From: Zerene cesonia
Taxonomy: Eukaryota; Arthropoda; Insecta; Lepidoptera; Pieridae
Assembly: GCF_012273895.1 (NCBI RefSeq)
Contig: NC_052122.1
Location: 11,098,001 to 11,162,000, forward strand
Length of the DNA stretch: 64,000 nt
Direction: 5' to 3'
Positions 13,903 through 27,031 of this stretch are shown piece after piece; the first letter of the stretch is position 1; the number at the start of each line of letters is the position of its first letter. A model generated the notes under the pieces. It saw only the letters and a program-made list of their open reading frames with translations, did not search any database and was not told where the DNA came from. The position numbers and the translations under genes were made by a program.

Positions 13903-14039
13903 CTGAATATTACACACGTATTAACTGACTGGGTATCATTGGTTCTTCACTTTAGGGAGATTGGTATCTTTATTAGGATATGTAGCGTTGTCTTGTTTCT
14001 TAAACAGCAGACTTATTCAATGTTATAGTCATATATCAT

Positions 14040-14228
14040 ACTAGCTGCGCCCCGCGATTTCACCTGTATTCCTATCGGGTAGGTAATATCGGGATAAAAA
14101 TGCCTATGTGTTATTCCAGTTGTCCAGCTATCTACGTTTCATTGAAATCGGTTGTGTAGCTTTTGTGTGAAAGAGTAACAAACATACACACATCCTTACA
14201 AACATTTCATTTATAATATTAGTAGGAT
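14040..14228 (-). repeat. Dispersed repeat, TCCTTACAAAC/TTAGTAGGAT family
   Basis: Drawn on the plus strand it runs from ACTAGCTGCGCCCCGCG through TATCGGGATAAAAATGCC, TTCCAGTTGTCCAGCT and AAATCGGTTGTGTAGC to TAGTAGGAT. Two more copies lie at 58239-58440 (same orientation) and 63142-63272 (opposite orientation). The strand given takes the GTTTGTAAGGATG end as the element start, which is a convention and not proof. Non-coding. Confidence 0.75.
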
Positions 14229-16740
14229 TATCAAAATAATATAGTCTCAGTATCATCGATATTTTAACATTAGCGCTACCTATTATTCACACACGAACAA
14301 GTTATCAATTGACATTGATTGACAATACTTTATTTCTTAAAATACAATGGCACGTCAGTGTTCAATATCGATTTCTGCTGCTCACTCGAACTATTGACTT
14401 GAATGCATCGGTAACGCATTCAACTGTGACAACAGTTAATCGAGCATTAGTATTAAACAATAGCATTATGATACAAATAGTACCTATACATTTATATACG
14501 AATTGATGTAGAATGCATTACTTTAGTTAAAGAGCTAGATTCGATGAAAAATATAGTACTTCAAAATCTATAAAAAATGTATAAACAAACGTACAATCAA
14601 TGTAAACATCTGCGACACATTCATCCAATCCCGTGAACTTAACAAGGAAAATTATATGAATATTGCGAGGGAAAATTTCCACGTCCACTCTTATTACAAT
14701 ATGCTCCTTATAAAAGTATTACTTCGGGAATCACGGTGAAAATATATTTAGCGACATGACTACAGAGTTGCACATTTCTTTAACTTGCGACTCGCTTCTT
14801 TGACAAGATATGATTTCAAAGTGTCGCAATTTCTGCAGCAAGTCTGTGGAAATATTAGGAATGGGGAATTATATTTTTATGCTGGATTCAAAGGCCAGGG
14901 CTATGCTTGTTGTCGGAAGTTATGATGCAATCTATTTAAGATTGGATTGTTGCTTGTATTTATGCTCGTTTATATTGTTTTGTACCTTATTTGGTAGAAA
15001 TGAAGGTGTTTATAAAATGTTTTGTATGTCTATGGGTCGTCTACAGTCGTTTAAAATATGCGGTGAATGGTTATGTAATATATAAACAGTGATTTATATT
15101 AGTTTCGATGAAAATTCTATGAAAAAATAACAGTTTATACACATATATAATACTACGTAAATTCGAACGAAATTTTGCGAATTTGGTAACTTGGTAAAGG
15201 TCACTGTGATTAACGTTACGGTTAACGTTATTCTTTATGAAAAACGTTTAATCGCGCGGCAGAGCTAGATACAACAAATGAGCCATTCTACTTCGGAATC
15301 CTTCTTAAAGTATTTATATATTTTGGGATATATTAGCAATCTTTGTTAAAATCAACTTTGTATTTCTATAGTTGAAAGTGTCATAGACAAAACTTTAATC
15401 TCTGTTTGCATGTTCTGTACAATAATTTTATGTTTTCACTGAAAAAGGAAATCATAAGAGATTAAGCTGTAAGATTATGGTAAATTCAACAAAGCACTCC
15501 AGCAAAATTAGTATCGTAGAATCCTTCCCCTCACACTATCTGCATTCGGTTTGTTTCTTTTATTGTTACACGTCACGTAACCTCACGTACGGACCTTCTC
15601 AAAATGTCAACTCTACCTGGAATTTTTTCAAAGTAATTTGATTCTTATCCCGTAGATATACAGATCAATTTTCTACCGACGGCTTACTACAAGTGGCAGT
15701 GTTGCCAACATTGTAAATTGTTTAGTAGGCAGTGACGTCGTCACCGCTATGGAAAAGTCGGTTTATTCTCACGATACTTTTATAGCTGCATTATTGATCC
15801 TTGGAGATAAAGTCACTATAAAATACTACTTAAGCTTTTAGAAAATCACGGCCAAGAAATTGTGTTTAACTGCTTCATTATTTTATCAATTATATTATCA
15901 TTTTTTCGTTTCTTGTACATTTTATAAGTTGTAATAGCTTATTTTCAGGTAATTTTTAAACTTTGCGACAAGTTTGAAGTTTCATTCTCTGTGTTACTTT
16001 AATTTTTATATCCAAAAAAACGAATGAAACATGTTTTTAAAATAATTTTATAAATCATTCAAAAATAATATATGCAACCTAGAACCTGGCAATAAATATT
16101 TGATTCCAAATTCAAACTCAAACGCTTATTAAATTACCATCATGTATTCAATTACATTCATTTACCTTGGTCCGGAGGATTGTTTCTCCAGACAAGAGTC
16201 GATAAGAATCTCTGTGTCGCTGTTTTAAAATCATGTTAATTTACTTATTTTATTAATGATGCCAAAATTTACCTTTGAAATTAAGTGTTAAATATTGTTG
16301 TGTTGCAGACAGGATTTCAAATTTGGAACTCGAATTTTCTTCTATAACTTATTCCTCTTTCAAATATACAAAATGGCGCCTAATTTTAATTTTAAGATTT
16401 CAGCCTCATTTGGCACTTGTCTCTAATTAGCGATATGGTGCAATAAACCCCTTGTTTGTTGTGAACTTAGCCAAATCGCCGGCCGCTTGCCAACTTCGGC
16501 CAACCTATATAAATATATTTTGCTGGATTATGAAATATTACGTACTTCTGCAATTTTATATGGCCATTTCTTGGGAAGTTTTGAAGTATAACGGCTAATC
16601 GAAAAGAAATGTCGATTACCGTCGTATTAATTTTATTATCGGATTTATGGTAAGCTTGAATTATGTAGGTTTCGTTTATGACGGTCAAATGTTAGTAAAG
16701 TTATTGAAAGATTTATTGACGTGACAACGTCTTAAATTAG
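14229..16740. other. Non-coding A+T-rich DNA
   Basis: I see no supported gene. The 91-codon frame at 14810-15085 has no domain-like features and no splice context. There is a weak CpG patch around 15720-15760 with no interpretable motif. Confidence 0.5.
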
Positions 16741-16880
16741 GTTGCGGCTCGGAGGCACTCATGAAAAAGTGTAACGCCCGGTAACGTTACGATGAGTCAC
16801 CGAACTATGATCGGTCCGCCGCGCGCGCAGCACTAGAGTATTAGGCGCATTGAATCGGCGCGTGCTTGTGTCTCTGTCTC
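16741..16880. promoter_or_regulatory. CpG-rich patch with AP-1-like site, possible promoter
   Basis: A 140-bp patch of raised C+G and CpG (CCGCCGCGCGCGCAGC near 16817) stands out in A+T-rich flanks. It contains a 10-bp palindrome GTAACGTTAC (16781-16790) directly followed by an AP-1-type TGAGTCA (16793-16799). A TCTCTGTCTCTGTC pyrimidine-rich run follows. These are promoter- or enhancer-like features, but no transcript can be tied to them from sequence alone. It is a possible alternative 5' region for the plus-strand LRR gene. Confidence 0.25.
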
Positions 16881-19800
16881 TGTCTTTTTAGTAAACAAAA
16901 TATATTTTCTATAGTTAAAATTTGTGCAATTCTTATTTTCATTCAATTCCTTGTTCCTATTGTGCAATTAAATAATATTCATATCAATAAATATTCTACC
17001 GACAAAAAGACGTTGTCACGTAAAATCTTCGCCCGTAAAACAGAATTTACAGGCAACCATTTTTTTTTTTATTTAAGTTTTAAGTGATAATCTTATAATA
17101 CTATCTGACCATGTAAACATTTTAACACCAATTAAAAAAATTAAACAAATTTAAAATGGTTGAATTTCATTTATATATCAAAACTAGTAACATAATTATT
17201 TTTAAAATAGTCATCAGCAAACAAATACATAACTTTTCATTTGTATAACATAAATGTTAGAGTGAATTCAACTGAAGTTTTAGTAATAGAGCATTCCATA
17301 CCTACTAAGGATCTAAACAGATTTGTGTAGGGACAATTGTACTAAGCGAAAACTGTCAAATGCGAACGTGAACTTGTACAAAGTGGACTAAACAACAGTC
17401 TAGAATATTCGAGACAATACACGTGCAGCAGAAACAACGCAGTTGGAGCTAGCTAATGGTGTGATCGATTTAGCATACGTGATGCGAGTTTGGTATTCTA
17501 CTCTGTGTATAATAAAAATAATTAGTACGAAGATATTAACTTTTTAACTGATTTTTAACGCGTTTTATCCATAATTATTTAACCATAAATAATATAATAT
17601 ACATAATGAATAAATCGCGTAAAAATTTTTACTTTCTGAATGTATATTACTAGCGTATTTACATACATAAAAATGCTATAGTACGCGTTGTGTGAAAAAT
17701 TTGGGCACTGTCAACGGACTATAAAAGAACTGTATTTTTACGCACACATGGCTATTTATGTGTGGTTCGCTAATGAAGGGTGACAATAATTTTCATTATT
17801 ACTAGCATGCGTTTTTATTAAACTTAAATGCTGTAACTCGTACACAACGTTTTGCAGTTACGTTGTTTACTCTATCGGTTATTTTAATTATTAAAATTGG
17901 GAAAAAATAGTAATGTTCAATATTTACACTATATTGTGAATAATCTTTAAATAATGGTCGAGAGAGCAATAATGTAGAGAATTTGTTTTAATTCAAAACA
18001 TTGTTAAAATAACATGTATTGATTTCCACATTCCTGTTTTGAATTTAAATCGAGAGGCAAAAACGCAAACCGCACACAAAAATAAATTTTTAAATTGGTT
18101 CATTGCATAAACTTTATAACGTATTATAAAGTATTTTCTATACAACATGCTTCCTTGTATTATTTTAATTGGAGCATATTTTATGAATACTCGCAATCCT
18201 TTTATAGGTTTCTAATCAACCGACTTCCAAAAAGTTATATGTCCATCTGTATATACATATATACTCTTTCTTATTTCATTGATACCATAAAGTATCAACT
18301 TAAATATGATATAAATGTTTCCTCAGTAGCCCACATCAAGATTTATATCTTAAAGAATTATATTAAAATGTCCAACAAATATTGACATGAATATTTATCA
18401 GAGGAATCCATGAATAATGCAAAGGATTGTGCATTTCGGCCTCATTGGACTATAGGCCCAACCGAACTAACTGTTTTGATGAGTTACTTCCTCGTAACTT
18501 TACTGGGAGGGAAGCTTCTAACATACGAATCTTACGCACACACGCGAAGTTGCTGTCTTTGCACACATGTGTGTGTATTATGAATGTATAAACTGGAGGT
18601 ATTATATGTTATGCATACAAATTAAATATATAGATGAAAATCGTTACGTTAAGCTTTTATTCCGTAAGTTTAAATATTTAGCTTATCCCATAAGTATATC
18701 GTATATCAAAATTATAGGAATTATAAGAATCTTTGATTGTAGCACAGATAAAATAATGGCTGTATGTATGTTAGGGGTTATGATGAGGGTACTAAAGAGT
18801 TAAAAGGTGAAAAATAAAACGTAAGCTCAAAATTACGATTTAAATGTCTGTAATAGACGCTCAGGGCATTAATTGGTCTGAGAATAGACGTTAAATTATG
18901 ACTTAAAATATCTTACAGGACACTTAGAAAAGACTTAAAGACCAATAAAAATGTGTTTTATTAGACAGACGCCAATAAGATTGTAATTATAGCACACTCT
19001 AGCATTTCCAAATGTTTTGAACTTTATTTTAAACGGACATTCCCAAAAATTAAGAGATTCTCAATTCGACTGTATGTTTTGATTATGTTAGTCAATATTT
19101 TCGCGGGCTTTCAACCGATTCACATGAATCTTTTTGTATTTTATAGGAATATGACGTGATCATTTGGTTTCATTTTAGAATCAGAAGTAGTACGTCTCTC
19201 TTACGAACGTTAGTGACCTCTTCTGTAGAGAATATTGATATTATTTGAGGCGATTCATAACCATGTCAGCTTTCAAACTTCACAAATAAAAGAAATAAAA
19301 TAAATTATCAAAACGCAAATGAAATAGTCATAGTTCTCTGTGTATCATTTTCGTTGGCCTTGGAATTTCACGGTGACTACAATACGTTTCTATTCAGAAG
19401 AATTTTAAAAATTTAACCATTACATTTTTATATGAAACAGCCTTCACAAAGCGACGCGGTGAATGTCCCTTTTTGTAGAAATGAAATCTATTCATGCTAC
19501 CGCGCAAAAAATTGTAATAACCTAAAAAACCAGGTTAATTTTCCAGTACTCAAATCTGTATCAGTCGCGGTATTAAAAACCGGTTGCTCTGAACCAGACC
19601 CTGGTTTAATTAAGACGTTGGGAGGCAAATTTCGCAGATGACGATAAAAATTATAATTTTAAGGTGTATGCTGACGCTACGTTCGTTATTAAAAAGAGTG
19701 TTTTGGAAAACGCTAGTGTCTTACCTTTACTTATCTGTAAATGACGAAAGGTAATATTTTCACCATAGAAAAGTCAAATTTAAAGTGAAAAATTTGTAAA

Positions 19801-20390
19801 ATTGAAATTAAGAATTGTTATTGTCCATATATTGTGTTATTGTATGAAATGAAAAAAACACATATGGTTGTCGGTAGATTGTGTTGTTGCATCAAAAATA
19901 TTAAAAAAATGATTTAGACATACTAACTATACTCGAATTTTTAATTTTATAAATCGTCCCTTTGCCTAATCTGACCAAAGTCATACATAACAAATCAAAA
20001 AGGTTTTCCATTTCAACATTAAAATTTAATGTAACCTCATTGGCGGAGTTATGAGTGGATAATCTATGGTCAAATCCCCAAAGCCCCTAACAGTTTTACG
20101 AGCGTATCCGCGAAAAACGCATACCATGATTAACGACTCTTTTATGCCAAGATAACCCGAACTGTGGGAAATGTAATTTGTCTAGCATTCGAATATCTGT
20201 CGGGGCTAACGTAAATGGGATATTGGTTTGATCTTCTGTTTCAACACTTGATTTTTCATCTGTTTGGGGAAAATATGTGGGCGTTAATGTTATGGGAAAA
20301 TTGATAGAGAGTCGGTATAAAGATGATTGCTCGAAACGATGAAGGAAAACATCGTGAAAAAACCGATATGTCCAGAAAGCAAAAGCTCAG
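16881..20390. other. Non-coding A+T-rich DNA
   Basis: I find no supported gene. Frames at 16866-17087, 17993-18196, 18095-18385, 18567-18803 and 19432-19641 have low-complexity or A+T-driven composition and no family resemblance. Confidence 0.5.
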
Positions 20391-20500
20391 TGACATGTGG
20401 CATCTGCCAACCCGCGCTTGGCCAGCGTGGTGGACTGAATCCTGATAGGTGGCCTGTGCTCTAGAAGTGGGAACATCTATGGGCTGATGACGATGACGTT
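20391..20500 (-). repeat. Dispersed SINE-like repeat (GGGCTGATGA family), minus orientation
   Basis: It contains CATCTGCCAACCCGCGCTTG, CCAGCGTGGTGGACTGAAT and GGGAACATCTATGGGCTGATGACGATGA. It matches, in the same orientation, the copy at 45781-45888 and is the reverse complement of blocks in 22436-22687 and 29676-29980. I recognise the wording from lepidopteran genomes. No coding capacity. Confidence 0.7.
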
Positions 20501-22177
20501 CAAGATAAGTGATTTAAACCTGATTCAATTATCGTTAATTATTGAAGGTCGTGTAAAACAGTGGACAAAACTAAGGAATTCATTTATTTATTGTTATTAA
20601 TTTAAAATAACGTTATAATTCAAATTTACTTTACGAAAATTCAGACGAACTTGTATTTAGGATATCTCGATTTCTGGTGTTTTCGAAAATATAAATTTAG
20701 TTCCATAACGTACAAACACCAAAGTGTATTATGAAATGAAAGAAGTAGTTTTTTCAACTAGGTATCCTGCATTTGCCAGCGCCTTTGTAATTGCAAGTCC
20801 CGTCAGCAAAATAATTTCAAACAGCGCTAACCTGACATGTAAAAAACCATAACAAAATAAATTGTGATGTTGCCGTCCTTTCAGCTAGTTACAAAGGTTT
20901 AAAGAGTTAATTGCGCCTTTCACAACACGTCCATCGGTTCACATTGTCAACGATTAAAGCTGTTACGTTGTAGGCTGGACAAAACAATTTTTCCTTTGCT
21001 CTTTTACCCTTTGTACCCGTTAGTTTAAAGGCAACTAACCTGTTATCGTCAAGCTTGTCAACTGTTAACTTCACACCTTTAAAACCTTCATCAAAACTCG
21101 CTCTTTGTTGAATAATTTGATACGCGATCGCAAAGGGTTTTCTGGCGGCGTGGAGCCGGACGTTTGTAAAAACAAAACAGGGGTCAGTTCAAAGCGCGAT
21201 CAAACGGTTCAATTAATGTGATTTCAATTTGGACGCAACTTCAGTTGTGAGCTAGCAGCAGCACTATGGAGCTTGACTCTTGAATTTCAATCAATACTTA
21301 ACTCAACGTTAACTCAAACGAGCTCACTTGTGTTTCCGAATGGATGACGGGTTAAATGTGGTTGGTAAAAAGCTTATAACTGGTTCATTAAGGCACGAAA
21401 TCAAAATCAATCTAATAAGGCAGTTTTCACTTTACATTCAAAAACTGTTAGTCTATACTAATATTATAAATTTTAAAGTATTTTGTGAGTTTGTTTTTCA
21501 TTTTTTCACGTTGCAAGGGAGCTTTTTCTATTGTGTCTAGAGATAGAACGCTAGAGAGTGACAGAGGCATTTTTTTTTACCACGGCGAATCATTTCAGTT
21601 CTACAGGAATTTCTTTTGATCAAACAGGTGGAAAGTCAGTTTAATTATAAATGGAACACGAGTAAAATTTTCTCCAAATGCTTATTATCTATTTCTATCA
21701 TAAAGGCTAGCAATACACTTGCAATGTCTTTGGTCTTCACAGAGCATTTAGTCGACGCTAATCAGTTTCCATCCAGTGACGCGTTTACTCCGTTCCCTGT
21801 TATTTTATAATAAAAAAATAAAATTGCAAACCAAACAAACGTATCATATCTGATTATTACACGCTGACAAGCCCCCAGAAAGAGTTAGAAGTATATTAAC
21901 GGACTATATTTCGCACGAAACGATGACAGATGAGAGCAATGGATACTTGCCTGATAACGCGACCCTCACAGCTCTATCAATCAAAGACAGTCAGGGCCTT
22001 ATCTAGTAGATAGTTTTATTGACAGCTGTAATTTTCCTTTGAAATGTTTAACCGATTCACCGTTGGTGTTTTCTTTTCGTTATATATCGACAGTTTTACT
22101 GCTGTGAAAGGTTTAAATTACGTTGGATAATTCTAAAATATATATATTATCGATAGTTTTGCATTTTTTAATAAAAA
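20501..22177. other. Non-coding DNA
   Basis: No gene is supported. The interval 21120-21260 is somewhat G+C-richer and includes a TTCAGTTGTG stretch resembling an arthropod TCAGT initiator (about 21239-21248). This is too weak to call a promoter. Short frames at 21328-21540 and 21616-21810 look random. Confidence 0.45.
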
Positions 22178-22388
22178 GTGAAGTCCCGTGTCCCCTAGTG
22201 GGGTATGGGGCAGATGATATACATCTGTTTCACTGATCGATTTTCTTTATGCACAAGTGGGTGATCAGCCTTCTGTGTCCTGCCAGACCGAGACATTTTT
22301 TTTGTGCGTCCCCACCGGGAATCGAACCCAGGACCCCTCGGTTCTAAGCTCTTTCTAAGCGTTAACCACTGTACCAAGGAGGCGGTCA
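22178..22388 (-). repeat. tRNA-derived SINE
   Basis: Read on the minus strand, the element starts with a tRNA-like head at about 22388-22313. It has an A-box-like TTGGTACAGTGGTTAACGC, a perfect Pol III B box GGTTCGATTCC, and then CGGTGGGGACGCACAAAAAA. A body of about 130 bp follows (GTCTCGGTCTGGCAGGACAC and onward) and ends at GGGACACGGGACTTC. Intact A and B boxes, a tRNA-unrelated body and no anticodon-arm integrity make this a SINE and not a tRNA gene. The 64-codon open frame across it is a by-product. Confidence 0.8.
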
Positions 22389-22435
22389 ATTTGGCATTTT
22401 TTAATAATTTTCAATAACTTTTCAAATCGCTTAGA

Positions 22436-22687
22436 TCATCATCCTAATCATTTCATCATTAGCCCATTAGCCATTACTGTAGGGACTCTGCCATAACCCA
22501 CCACTCTGGACAAGTGTGGGTTGTGCGGGTTCTTCAACATACCGATGTCCTCACGATGTTATCCTTCTCCTATTTAGCCGTGTTTATGTGCATAATGTGC
22601 GGATAAATTGATTTCATGCTCCTCGCCCCTGCGCCTGACTTTTGCTTTCAAATCTGCCTCCTTGACAATGAGCCACTGCTACAGTCC
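22436..22687 (+). repeat. Dispersed SINE-like repeat (CATCATTAGCCCA family)
   Basis: It shares with 29676-29980 the order CAT.AT.AGCCCAT, GGACTCTGCCATAACCCACC, ACAAGTGTGGGTTG, CCTCACGATGTT.TCCTTC and GATAAATTGATT. The end carries ATGAGCCACTGCTACAGTCC, typical of the family's conserved last segment. It lies 47 bp beyond the tRNA-derived SINE, an independent insertion as far as can be seen. Confidence 0.7.
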
Positions 22688-22975
22688 ACATAATACTACA
22701 GATTACATAATGCTATACTAGTAATAACCATAAAAATATGGCCAAGACGCCGTAAACGAAGCGCAAGGGCCTGCCTACCTTTTCTCAAAGCGCTTCGGCG
22801 ATATTTCTGCCCTCATAACTTAGGTATGGATTATACTAGATGAACAAAATTTATGAAATATGGCTCCCAAGGAAAATTCATTGACCATATACAATTTCAA
22901 TAAGAGGTAACATAAAATCTCTCACTGCTCAAACAACCCTTAAAAAGGGGATTGCAAACTATAATATTTTGTATG

Positions 22976-23300
22976 TGGGAGTCGAGCACTCTTCGGTACT
23001 AATCGGGACAGCTCGCACCGGGAAAGTACCACACCCCCACAGAAAATCGGCGTGAAATAGCATATTGCTATTTCGTTCGGTGAGTGGGGGAGCCAGACGG
23101 TCCAAATCCTTTCCCTTACGCTTCCCAGTCCTTTACTTAACTCTTCTCGTCAACACTTCGTTCATCCCTTTCCAATTTGAAGTCGGTAATCCATTACAAG
23201 CATAAGATCTGCAATCGACCTTATGCCTCTCCAAATGTTCTTGATCGCTTACCATCATGCGACCCACCAGCTCCATTACCGATGATGACATAAAAGACAT
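22976..23300 (+). repeat. Dispersed repeat, full-length-looking copy (GCTCGCACCGGG family)
   Basis: Blocks in order: GGGAGTCGAGCACTCTTCGG, CAGCTCGCACCGGGAAAGTA, CCACACCCCCACAGAAAATC, GGCGTGAAATAGCA, TTCGGTGAGTGGGGGA, AAGTCGGTAATCCATTACA, CTCTCCAAATGTTC, CATCATGCGACCCACCAGCT and a final GATGACATAAAA. Other copies are at 35250-35546, 50478-50690 and 57571-57850, with 3' pieces at 30217-30395 and 33022-33170. It is non-autonomous with no open frame of its own. Confidence 0.8.
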
Positions 23301-26284
23301 ATATTTTAGCTATTTCGTATGTATATATTTAATTTTAAAAGGCTAACGAATACACTAACGCATTCAACGCCTCAGTTTATATACGAGACTGTTCCATTTC
23401 GTTACAAGAAAATCTATTAAATGAATAAAAAATTCACGTACGAAAATGCATGAGTCATTGTCACGCCCCGCCTGAGCCACTCTGAGCCGATCGTGTAAGT
23501 GAGAGACCGGAACATGGGTAAAAGAGGCCCGATCCGCCACAAGGCTTGTTAAGCATTTTTCTCTAAATTATAATTCAATTCCTAAAAGTGTGCAGTTTTA
23601 GTTCTTAAGGTTGGTACCATCGGTTGTTCTTTTTTTAAGTTTGGTAGATGCGTTGTAGATATTATCACTGATACATAATTTCCTGTAAGATTATAACCAC
23701 AGGTTACATAATATTATACTTATAACAACTAAAATTAATAAAAAAAAGTAACCGAAATGCCGCCTTTCAGGAAACCTTAAAACTTAGAATATGATATATG
23801 ACCTCTATTCTGAGCAATTTTATGACAGGTAGGAGAAGACCACGTCTCAATAATCTATAAAAAAATGGGAATGGTTAGGAATTCCTGATCAGCATTTTAT
23901 TGCTCATAACACTTACACATTGTTATACTAAATATGTTTCAATACCGTTCTTCCAATTTAGAGCGGGGATTATTGGTCTCAATATTTTATTTGGCAAAGT
24001 TACTATACCTTGTTGAGGTGCCTGAAAACATTTATAGCCGGGTTGAGACTTTATGGTGAAGGGATATCTCATGGGTTTACGTCATCGACATTCTAAATTT
24101 ATGAAATTTTAAATTATAATACTAAAATATGTGGTTATAGATTTCACTTCTATTGGATGATGGCACACTTTTTTATTATTATTTTTATAGGAGAATCTAT
24201 CTACACTTATATTATAAAGAGGAAACTTGTATTTTTGTATGATTCTAACGTTTTCACGCAAAAACCACTGGACCGATTGCAAAAATTTTCATCCTTAGAA
24301 AGCTGCACTTCACTGAGTGACATAGGCAATTACGTATAACCGCTATCCAGTACCGTTTGATTTAGTAATTCATAAATGCGATACTAATTGCTTATTTTAT
24401 ATTAAACGCTTCTATTAATATTTATTGGAATTAAAAATTAACGGGCTTACAAAGCTCATGGGTTCAGCTTGCATAATATTTATATACGAGCATTATAAAG
24501 GGGTGCTAGAAGTCAGCACCTAACCCTGAGAGTTACTTCACTAATTCCCGTTTTCATATATCGCTATTTAAGGGAGTATTGGTATCAGATCGTCGATGTC
24601 AAAGTTAGTGCGGACTACTACAAAGTTTTGCTATAGTTATCTATATATGCATTAAAGTAGTCGTCTCAAAGCAATATTTTTCTTTAGATATTATTGTAGT
24701 GAGATTAATGGGCAGGTGGTTCATGATATATACAGATGTATATGTATGTATATCATTGTTGGTTTGTTTTGGTAAAGTTACAAGGGAAGCATTATCAACA
24801 CTACTTAAAACAAATAATGACAAAACGCTTCTCTGTTTTTATTCTTTCTTGCCGGGTAAATGATAAAATTACTTAAAACAAAATATGTTTGATATACATT
24901 GATTGTTTATAATCGTCGTAATAAAATCCATTTATACTAGTAATAAGGGATCTTCATCTAACAGCTTACAATGGTTATTAAGAAGCTACGCGGCGATCAC
25001 TAACTACCTTTCTATTTAACAACACATTCTTATGGATAGAAATCATAATGTTTCGGCTAACATTTACATCACCCACAAAGCATACGTATTTCCTACGTGG
25101 AAATAGCATCGGTTAATATCTAATAGTTGATATTTGATGAGCGTACCGATACGCAAGAAGGCTACATGGATTGTTTATAAATTAGACTGACGGCCGCTTT
25201 GAGTATGTATCCTGTGAGTTATGTAAATCACTGTTTACGCCGCTTTATACGTAATTTTTAGTCTGTTTCCTCAACAAAAGGGACCATTTGCATCCCTCTT
25301 TTGTTGTTTATATCTAACACGGTTTAATGCTAATTTCCATATTCATTAGACGACTTTAGAATTAAATATTCCGGCGAAAGTTCGTGTAAAAAAGGGACCA
25401 GGAAATCGCATTAGAGACGACGCAAGTGACAGCAGAACTTTTTATTGGAATCCACACAATTTGGGAGGAAGTTTCTCGCCGTGATAAACATTTGTTTGGT
25501 CTGATTGTGGGTGAAAGTTCATTAGGTTATTGGCAAACATATTCGGTTTTTTTTTCATATTTTTTTGTAGACATCTGTTACACATTCTTGGCGACAGAAT
25601 TGTCTTCGAACTTTTTATAGAATATTTAATTTTCTTCTTGTTTATTCATACTATATTTTACTAGCGGTCTGCCCCATCTTCACCCCTCCTACGGTTTCTC
25701 TGTATAAGAACCTTCTTGTACTTTAAAAACATAAATAGCCGAATTGGTCGAGCCGTTCTCGTGTTTTACGCTTAGCAACACATTTTCACGCTTAGCGATT
25801 CATTTTTATTTATACACAACCGTTTAAAAGCATATTTTTATCTGTTTAAATTATTGCCGTTTTTAATAATTTTGATTAGATTCAAGTTGTTTATTAAAAC
25901 GTAACGTAGTATTTTTTAATAATTGTTAATATACAATTATTATGTTTAGTTTTTTAAATACAGCAAGGAGAAATAGCAACGAAAGTATGTCTTCAATAGA
26001 CCAGTAAAGTGCAATAACGCTTCGGAATCTTCTGGAAGCCAAATAAGACGTTTAGTTAACGCTGACACGAGGTTGTTGCCAAATTACGTAACGATGCGAT
26101 GAACACATGTCTCTGCTAAGGCTGCCACTGAATGCTTACCTAGCGTTTCACACATGCATACGATTAGGGAATTAGTGATGTATTTGGAGCACTTAATTAT
26201 TCTTTCTTTAAAACGCAAAAAATACATCAACGTTCTAGAGTAAATTACGTATCTATTATTAATGTATCAATTTTTGTTACAACA
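23301..26284. other. Non-coding DNA with short repeat scraps
   Basis: No gene is supported. The interval 23455-23560 is G+C-rich (TCACGCCCCGCCTGAGCC) with no further evidence of a promoter. The interval 24190-24335 contains CACGCAAAAACCACTGGACC and CACTGAGTGACATAGGC, a decayed small dispersed repeat also seen in reverse near 29590-29668. A 9-bp stem hairpin (25272-25280 with 25298-25306) surrounds a 17-nt loop. The interval 25660-25820 is an ACTAGCGGTCTGCCCC-type repeat related to the one at 49191-49371. Confidence 0.5.
25660..25820 (+). repeat. Dispersed repeat, ACTAGCGGT.TGCCCC family
   Basis: It begins ACTAGCGGTCTGCCCCATCT, then ATAAGAACCTTCTTGT, GGTCGAGCCGTTCTCG and TACGCTTAGCAACA. The same order is seen at 49191-49371, so the two are copies of one subfamily. 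A shorter relative starts at 27032. Non-coding. Confidence 0.7.
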
Positions 26285-26400
26285 GCGCAAGTAACTCACT
26301 CTGTCTCTTCTTCATGTCTAAGTCACTGAATCCATTTGGATGAAAATTGGTTGTACTAAATAGGTCATAGCGAAAATCTCACGTGAATGGGAGCTGTGTG
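26285..26400 (+). repeat. Decayed dispersed repeat (CACTGAATCCATTTGGATGA)
   Basis: It contains AACTCACTCTGTCTCTTC and CACTGAATCCATTTGGATGA followed by a GGTTGTACTAAATAGG stretch. This wording is common in lepidopteran non-autonomous elements. A looser relative spans 26890-26995 (CCACTGAATCGATTTTGAAA). Boundaries are approximate. Confidence 0.55.
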
Positions 26401-26785
26401 GGGATAGCCCAAGGACAGTCTATTTATTTTTCTTTTACAGTTTTACTACGCGGTTGAGAAGGTAGTATGTTACAACTGATTATTGTTTTCACGAGCTATT
26501 ATTAATGATCAGACATAAGTGAGTGAAATGAAATCCGCATGAATATAAATGGAGATAATATAGGGAAAATTTCGTCCAGAAAGTAAGTTACGTTTGGGAA
26601 TTCCGGGGTGTGAGAAATATATTGGAATTCAGTTTGGAAATTAGGCGCCGTGTCGGGTTTGTTTCACTATGCTCGGGGTCAGGTCACCTTAACTGTGTGA
26701 TTGTTAACTGACTGTATTTCATAAGTTCTAAAACTGTGTAAATCAATCTATTAAACCAAAATTACAAGTATATTTTAGTTTTCTT

Positions 26786-26850
26786 TTTTTTTTGTATGTT
26801 ATGGTGGTTCGCCTGATTACAAGCGATCACCGCCGCCCATGAACCTAATT
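26786..26850 (+). repeat. Dispersed repeat end (GGTTCGCCTGAT...GATCACCGCCGCCCA)
   Basis: It reads T-rich tract, GTATGTTATGGTGGTTCGCC, AAGCGATCACCGCCGCCCAT. The same phrase (GGTAAGCG..., CACCGCCCATGAACAT) recurs in 46521-46818, and looser forms occur at 38570-38620 and 58905-58950. Typical lepidopteran repeat, non-coding. Confidence 0.65.
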
Positions 26851-27031
26851 ATTTTCTAATTAGAGTATAAAATATAAAAATTTAATCATCCCTGATATTA
26901 TAAAAGCGAACGTAAATTTTTTTGATTGTCTCTTCTTAAGTGTGAACACTTAAACCACTGAATCGATTTTGAAAATTTGCTACTGAGACAATACTGAGAA
27001 AGTCACCGAATTATTAGCCAAAGCTGATTAA

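Noticed and set aside
22195..22389. Minus-strand 64-codon frame (SLVQWLTLRKS...) looking like a small peptide
   Set aside because: It is the tRNA-like head and body of a SINE read as codons; wording such as RGPGFDSRWG is the familiar translation of a tRNA B box.
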